The notes under the pieces: model-generated
The model's database searches: none
The model's input: only the letters and a program-made list of their open reading frames with translations
What the model was told of the DNA's origin: nothing
Shown: piece after piece, positions 5,712 to 9,297 of the stretch
Layout: every line of letters begins with the position of its first letter
Position numbering within the stretch: position 1 is the first letter of the stretch
From: Flammeovirgaceae bacterium
GTDB lineage: Bacteria > Bacteroidota > Bacteroidia > Cytophagales > Cyclobacteriaceae
Assembly (NCBI GenBank): GCA_022616575.1
Contig: JAKEEN010000250.1
Location: forward strand, 1-9,297
Direction: 5' to 3'
DNA length: 9,297 nt
Made by a program: the position numbers and the translations under genes

Positions 5712-6787
5712 TCGAGGTAAACCTGTTGTTGGCTAACTACAGAGTACTTTTCGACCACCGTCTTTCGTCCTTCTTGACCAATGGCGATGCGTAGGGATGG
5801 ATTTTCTATCAAATCAGAAATGATCAATACCCATTCTTCAGTCGTTGTTGCGAGGTAACCGTTTCTTCTGTGTTGAATAATTTCTTTATTAACTCCAACT
5901 GCTGACATGATGGTGGGAATTTCTAAGGCCATGTACTGGAGTCCTTTCAGGCCGCATTTGCCCCAAGTCCATTCATCATCGGGTAAGGGCATCATGCCAA
6001 TGTCAATGGACTGCAAGTCATGTAACTCGGTATCAGCCCTCCAGGGCATCCCCCGGATGCCGAGTTCTTCGTTTTTGAAATTACCATCACCAATTACTTT
6101 AATCTCAATTTTATTCCCATATTTTTTTTTCAATAATCGGAGGGCTGGTATGGCAAATTGAAAATGCTCGATCGTAGAAACACTGCCACTCCAGCCAATG
6201 GTTATGCGGTCCTTGTCAATACGGTAGGCTGGTCGGTATGCTTGTGTGTCGATAGTGGTGGGGATGATGACAACATCTGAATTATGGTTTTTTGCATAAT
6301 CGGCCAGGTATTGGTTGCCCGCAAATATTTTGTGCGATAATTGAATGATCCTGGCGGTTTTGCTGGCATCTTTAAGCCATGAAAAAAAGCGGTTGTTCAC
6401 CGAAACAACATCCAGCCAGATGGCATCATCAAAATCATAAACTATTTTTGCCTTGCTTTTTTTTAGCCTCTTCTCAAAAAAAATGGAGCCGGTAAAAAAA
6501 GCTTCGCGGGCAATATAAATAACATCAAACTGATTGGACCGAAGCGTATCGGCCAATCTTCGCAGAGCCAGTTTTATTCCAAGCACAACTTTGTTGAGCC
6601 GGCTTCCCTGGTAAAATTGCTTATCTTCTTCGGCTGTGACTACGAGTGGCGACACCGTGCACTCAAAACCGTTCTCTGCTAAGAAAGAAATGTACTGTTC
6701 AAAACGGAATCGCTGATTAGGAGCCCGGTTGATTCGGTGCGGAACAACAAATAATATTTTTTTCACGCGTTGATTTATTCGAGCCAA
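5684..6787 (-). CDS. Family 4-like glycosyltransferase (GT-B fold)
   Basis: The 367-residue product has a GT-B layout. An N-terminal Rossmann domain starts with KKILFVVPHRINR (9-21) and contains YDFDDAIW (117-124). The linker motif IIPTTIDT (174-181) follows, and the C-terminal domain starts at ITIGWSGS (195-202). The donor-binding region is DIGMMPLPDDEWTWGKCG (262-279), then LKGLQYMALEIPTI (280-293). It should transfer a sugar from a nucleotide donor to a growing lipid-linked glycan at the cytoplasmic face of the inner membrane; donor and acceptor are unknown. The usual EX7E motif is altered here: the place of the second Glu is taken by Gln284 (LQYMA). The start overlaps the end of the upstream epimerase gene by 13 bp, which suggests translational coupling; VKK at residue 8 is an alternative start region. 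Several homopolymer runs (9 T at 6122-6130, 8 T at 6457-6464, 8 A at 6476-6483) lie inside the gene. Its 3' end overlaps the convergent gene. Confidence 0.93.
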   Translation of the reverse strand: MARINQRVKKILFVVPHRINRAPNQRFRFEQYISFLAENGFECTVSPLVVTAEEDKQFYQGSRLNKVVLGIKLALRRLADTLRSNQFDVIYIAREAFFTGSIFFEKRLKKSKAKIVYDFDDAIWLDVVSVNNRFFSWLKDASKTARIIQLSHKIFAGNQYLADYAKNHNSDVVIIPTTIDTQAYRPAYRIDKDRITIGWSGSVSTIEHFQFAIPALRLLKKKYGNKIEIKVIGDGNFKNEELGIRGMPWRADTELHDLQSIDIGMMPLPDDEWTWGKCGLKGLQYMALEIPTIMSAVGVNKEIIQHRRNGYLATTTEEWVLIISDLIENPSLRIAIGQEGRKTVVEKYSVVSQQQVYLDQFRSLVNS

Positions 6788-7767
6788 ACCGGTGGCAACT
6801 TCTCCGTTATCTCTATGTTGCTGAAGGAAGAGCTTTTTTTCGAACCGGTTTGAAGAGCCCAGGCCGCCATTTTGTTTAACCCATCATGCAAAGAAGTGGA
6901 GTGTGTTGTATTAAAAACGCGGGTTGCTTTTTCATGGCTTGAGTAGGCATGAGCCACTTCGTTGCGCGCATCAAGATAACGGATTTGCCCTTCTTTGCCC
7001 ATGGCTTTGCAGACTTCGGTGGCCAGGTCTTTTACCGTGAATTGCACATCGGCACCAATATTGAAAATCTGATTTTGTGCATCTGGCATGTTGACAGAAT
7101 TGGCAATGACCGGTGCAATATCGCCCACATAACTAAAGGCGCGGCTTTGCATGCCATCGCCAAAAATAGTGAGTGGTTTATTTTGCATAAGCTGGTTCAT
7201 AAAAATGCCTACTACATTTCGGTACTTATCGCCCAGGTTTTGATATTCTCCATACACATTGTGCGGTCGGAAAATAATGTAATTCAACCCAAACATTTCA
7301 TGGGCACATTTCAGGTCCTGCTCTACGGCCAATTTCGAGACGCCATACGGATCTTCGGGAAGCGGAGTCATATCTTCATGCATGGGGAGTTGACCTTTGC
7401 CATAGACAGCAATAGATGATGTAAAGACAAAACATTTTACTTTATGCCTGATGCTTTCGTTGATCAGGTTGATGCTGCCAATCAGGTTGTTTTCATAATT
7501 AAACCTCCTGATAAAATGACTCAGGCCTTCTGCTGCATAGGCGGCCAGGTGGTAAACGTAATCGATGGAATGATTTTGAAATAACTCCCCTATCAATTTT
7601 GAATCGGTGATACTACCTTTTATAAAAATCACTCCCTCAGGAATATTTTCTTCAAATCCGCCACTCAGGTCGTCCAGGATAATGACTTTGTGGCCAAGCT
7701 TCAGTGCCTCTCTTGATACATGAGCGCCAATAAAGCCGGCACCCCCGGTGATTAATGATACTTTCAA
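6775..7767 (-). CDS. NAD-dependent epimerase/dehydratase (extended SDR, nucleotide-sugar type)
   Basis: The 330-residue product is a typical extended short-chain dehydrogenase. It has the NAD-binding loop TGGAGFIG (7-14), an acidic pair D32-D33 for the adenosine ribose, HLAA (73-76), the catalytic Ser region FTSS (115-118), and Y141-G-V-S-K145 as the active-site Tyr and Lys. Substrate-side motifs RPHNVYG (167-173) and FGDGMQSRAFSYVGD (202-216) match UDP-glucose or UDP-GlcNAc 4-epimerase relatives. It probably supplies a modified nucleotide sugar for the neighbouring glycosyltransferase; which sugar cannot be told. The start is TTG at 7767, giving MKVSLITGGAGF exactly where the family begins. 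No ATG exists in this frame before the upstream stop at 7792-7794, so a non-ATG start is required. It is the first gene of a two-gene minus-strand operon and overlaps the glycosyltransferase by 13 bp. Its C-terminal tail, after about residue 300, is serine- and lysine-rich. Confidence 0.94.
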   Translation of the reverse strand: MKVSLITGGAGFIGAHVSREALKLGHKVIILDDLSGGFEENIPEGVIFIKGSITDSKLIGELFQNHSIDYVYHLAAYAAEGLSHFIRRFNYENNLIGSINLINESIRHKVKCFVFTSSIAVYGKGQLPMHEDMTPLPEDPYGVSKLAVEQDLKCAHEMFGLNYIIFRPHNVYGEYQNLGDKYRNVVGIFMNQLMQNKPLTIFGDGMQSRAFSYVGDIAPVIANSVNMPDAQNQIFNIGADVQFTVKDLATEVCKAMGKEGQIRYLDARNEVAHAYSSHEKATRVFNTTHSTSLHDGLNKMAAWALQTGSKKSSSFSNIEITEKLPPVWLE

Positions 7768-8008
7768 TGCTTCGGAATTTTGTGCCGCAATTTACTATAA
7801 TGTTGCTATTGAAAATAACAGATGCAAAATATCTTGATTTGATGATGTAGTTTGCCGGCACACCTTTAAGAACCAGCTATGCAGGATAGGGCAAAGTTTA
7901 CATTTCGTTATGTTTGTTAGATTTTACCAAACAACTAGAATTTTTCATAAATCATGGCTTTGCTATTCCCCAAGCCTCATTTGCTAACAGTAACTACCAT
8001 CGGTAAAT
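7768..8008. promoter_or_regulatory. Divergent intergenic region between the epimerase operon and the flippase gene
   Basis: These 241 bp separate two divergently transcribed glycan genes and should hold both promoters. No open frame of convincing coding character lies wholly inside it. Visible elements are a -7-like box for the rightward gene (7909-7916) and a small 6-bp inverted repeat (7911-7916 with 7928-7933, 11-base spacer) overlapping it. I found no match to TAnnTTTG reading leftward for the epimerase operon. Confidence 0.5.
7909..7916 (+). promoter_or_regulatory. Possible Bacteroidota -7 box (TAtgTTTG)
   Basis: The octamer tatgtttg matches the TAnnTTTG consensus of the primary sigma factor of Bacteroidota. 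It would place a transcription start near 7921-7923, leaving a leader of roughly 85 bases before the flippase ATG. No TTTG-like -33 element lies at the usual distance upstream, so the match is only half of a promoter. A 6-bp inverted repeat shares these bases and could be a small operator or chance. Confidence 0.35.
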
Positions 8009-9297
8009 ATGCTGCGTAGTTTAAAACAGCAACTTCAAAAAATAAGGCAGCAGGGTTCGTTTATGCGGCACGTGTCTATTGCTTCATCGTGGAATGCTGC
8101 CATTATCATTTCGCAATTTATTCTTTCACCGATCATTACCCGGATTTTTGAGCCCGCTGAATATAGCCTCTTTGCCATCTTCAATTCCATTGTGCTCAAC
8201 GTAACACTTTTTAGCACGTTCCGGTACTCTGAAGCAATTGTACTGACAGAAAGCAAACAACAGCGTAACAATTTAGTGGCATTGATTTTCATCTTAGTGT
8301 GTGCGGTTGCGTTGGTATCTTTTATCATTCTCTTTGTCTGGAAAAATTCGATTATCACTTTTTTTGATACAACTCTGTCGGCTGATTTCCTGCTACTCAT
8401 ACCTGTGAGTATCTGGCTGGCCAGCGTTCTTGATATACTCTTAAGTGTTAATATCCAGCGCAAATATTTTTTTATCAACGGATTGACTGGCTTCAGCTGG
8501 AATTTATTCTCAAGGTTGGCCAACATTGCCTATGGGCTGTTGGTATCCGCCAAGGGCATCGGTCTTGTTTTTGGCGATCTGGCTGGCAAAGTGATGGCCT
8601 TGGGAATAATTGTGTACCCGTACAAAACAGTGGGTGCGAGGTGGAAATCATTTAAAAAATCGATAAGCGTCTTAGGCATGAAACAGGTGGCCATCCACTT
8701 TAAGTCCTTTCCTTTATACTTTTTGCCTTCCACTTTTTTGGTGTACCTGTCGGGCCATCTTCCTATTTTTTTCTTTCAATGGCAATTCGGTGCGGCCGTG
8801 CTGGGAGCTTATGCTTTGGCCAGCAGCCTGCTTGATATTTTTAACAGGCTCGTCCCTTATACGCTCGCACCGCTGGTACTTCAAAAAGTACATGAACTGA
8901 AAAATGTGTCGCACGAGGTGCTGTCAACCCGGTTGTACAGGTTGTTTTCTGTTCTTTCAATGCTCAGCTTTTTTATCTTTATATGTATTGCGTTGCTTGC
9001 TGATTCTTTGTTTCCATGGGTTTTTGGCCACAGTTGGTCGAAGGCTGGTACGTTTGCATCAATCCTGGCCATTTCGTATGCTTTTAATTTTGTCGCTATT
9101 GCGTTGACAGAAGTTTACAACGTGATGGGACAGCAACGCACCCTGCTTGGATACTCTATATTAAACGTAATTTTGCGGCTTACATCGATGGCTTTGATCG
9201 TGCAACTCGACCTACGGGATACTTTCGCTCTTTTAGTTTTTGGAATGGTAAGTTCGCTCGGAAGCATTGTCCAGATTATCGGTGTTTTCGCTATCCT
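8009..9297 (+). CDS. Wzx-like polysaccharide flippase, partial (C-terminus beyond right edge)
   Basis: The frame opens with ATG 8009 (in-frame stop at 7991-7993) and stays open to the right edge, giving 429 complete codons. The protein starts with a basic amphipathic stretch and then a first membrane segment (about 24-42). The family-typical loop PIITRIFEPAEYSLFAIF (41-58) and FRYSEAIVL (71-79) follow, then roughly ten further hydrophobic helices. This order is characteristic of the MATE/MVF-type polysaccharide transporters (Wzx, RfbX family), which flip undecaprenyl-linked oligosaccharides from the cytoplasmic to the periplasmic face of the inner membrane. Members are usually 420-510 residues, so only a short C-terminal part is probably missing. 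It is divergent from the epimerase and glycosyltransferase operon, which fits an export role for the glycan they help make. Its specific lipid-linked substrate cannot be inferred. Confidence 0.9.
   Translation, partial: MLRSLKQQLQKIRQQGSFMRHVSIASSWNAAIIISQFILSPIITRIFEPAEYSLFAIFNSIVLNVTLFSTFRYSEAIVLTESKQQRNNLVALIFILVCAVALVSFIILFVWKNSIITFFDTTLSADFLLLIPVSIWLASVLDILLSVNIQRKYFFINGLTGFSWNLFSRLANIAYGLLVSAKGIGLVFGDLAGKVMALGIIVYPYKTVGARWKSFKKSISVLGMKQVAIHFKSFPLYFLPSTFLVYLSGHLPIFFFQWQFGAAVLGAYALASSLLDIFNRLVPYTLAPLVLQKVHELKNVSHEVLSTRLYRLFSVLSMLSFFIFICIALLADSLFPWVFGHSWSKAGTFASILAISYAFNFVAIALTEVYNVMGQQRTLLGYSILNVILRLTSMALIVQLDLRDTFALLVFGMVSSLGSIVQIIGVFAI

Noticed and set aside
6949..7419. A 156-codon plus-strand frame inside the epimerase gene
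   Set aside because: It is antisense to a well-conserved NAD-binding enzyme with intact motifs and shows no family resemblance of its own.
7652..7861. A 69-codon minus-strand frame with an ATG at 7861 upstream of the epimerase
   Set aside because: Most of it overlaps the epimerase in another frame and its composition is that of a shadow; its upstream part has no conserved features. The TTG start at 7767 explains the epimerase without a frameshift.
7911..7933. Operator-like 6-bp inverted repeat in the divergent region
   Set aside because: Six base pairs with an 11-base spacer in A/T-rich DNA is expected by chance; it is mentioned within the intergenic entry but not claimed as a binding site.
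8035..8526. A 163-codon minus-strand frame across the flippase gene
   Set aside because: It lies opposite a flippase with clear family motifs and has no membrane or domain pattern expected of a real gene.

Overview
The window looks like chromosomal DNA of a member of the Bacteroidota, most likely a Cytophagales-type bacterium. The evidence is a long DUF2723 membrane protein with its typical WDCGEF and HPPGAP motifs, the absence of convincing Shine-Dalgarno sequences before the genes, A/T-rich start contexts, and a TAnnTTTG-type -7 box in the one sizeable divergent intergenic region. No rRNA, tRNA, CRISPR array, transposase or phage gene was seen.

Layout from left to right. (1) Minus strand, 3-2174: the N-terminal 724 residues of a DUF2723 (GT-C type, TMEM260-like) membrane glycosyltransferase, running off the left edge. 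(2) 2175-2386: an intergenic region with two imperfect palindromes, one of them built from degenerate 7-bp repeats. (3) Minus strand, 2387-3013: a 208-residue five-helix membrane protein of unknown function with a TTG start. (4) A 31-bp divergent gap containing an 8-bp tandem repeat, then a plus-strand secreted TPR-like protein (3045-4307) whose signal-peptide core is itself encoded by a 7-bp tandem repeat. (5) 4308-4376: a strong 15-bp hairpin whose arms are again degenerate 7-bp repeats. (6) Plus strand, 4377-5711: a polytopic membrane protein with GT-C or polysaccharide-polymerase-like features. (7) Minus strand, 5684-6787 and 6775-7767: a GT-B family 4 glycosyltransferase and an NAD-dependent sugar epimerase, overlapping by 13 bp as an operon. 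The glycosyltransferase also overlaps the convergent gene before it by 28 bp. (8) 7768-8008: a 241-bp divergent promoter region. (9) Plus strand, 8009 to the right edge: a Wzx-like polysaccharide flippase, incomplete.

Functionally the right half (polytopic membrane protein, glycosyltransferase, nucleotide-sugar epimerase, flippase) reads as the edge of a surface-polysaccharide locus: sugar-nucleotide supply, glycan assembly, then transfer of the lipid-linked glycan across the inner membrane. The left half carries an envelope glycosyltransferase (DUF2723), an unknown membrane protein and a periplasmic or outer-membrane TPR protein. No complete new defence or mobile system was recognised. The most unusual signal is the recurrence, in three separate places, of degenerate tandem repeats with the same 7-bp period but different words. 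Two of these fold into hairpins at gene ends and one has become the hydrophobic core of a signal peptide. No gap between genes exceeds 300 bases.
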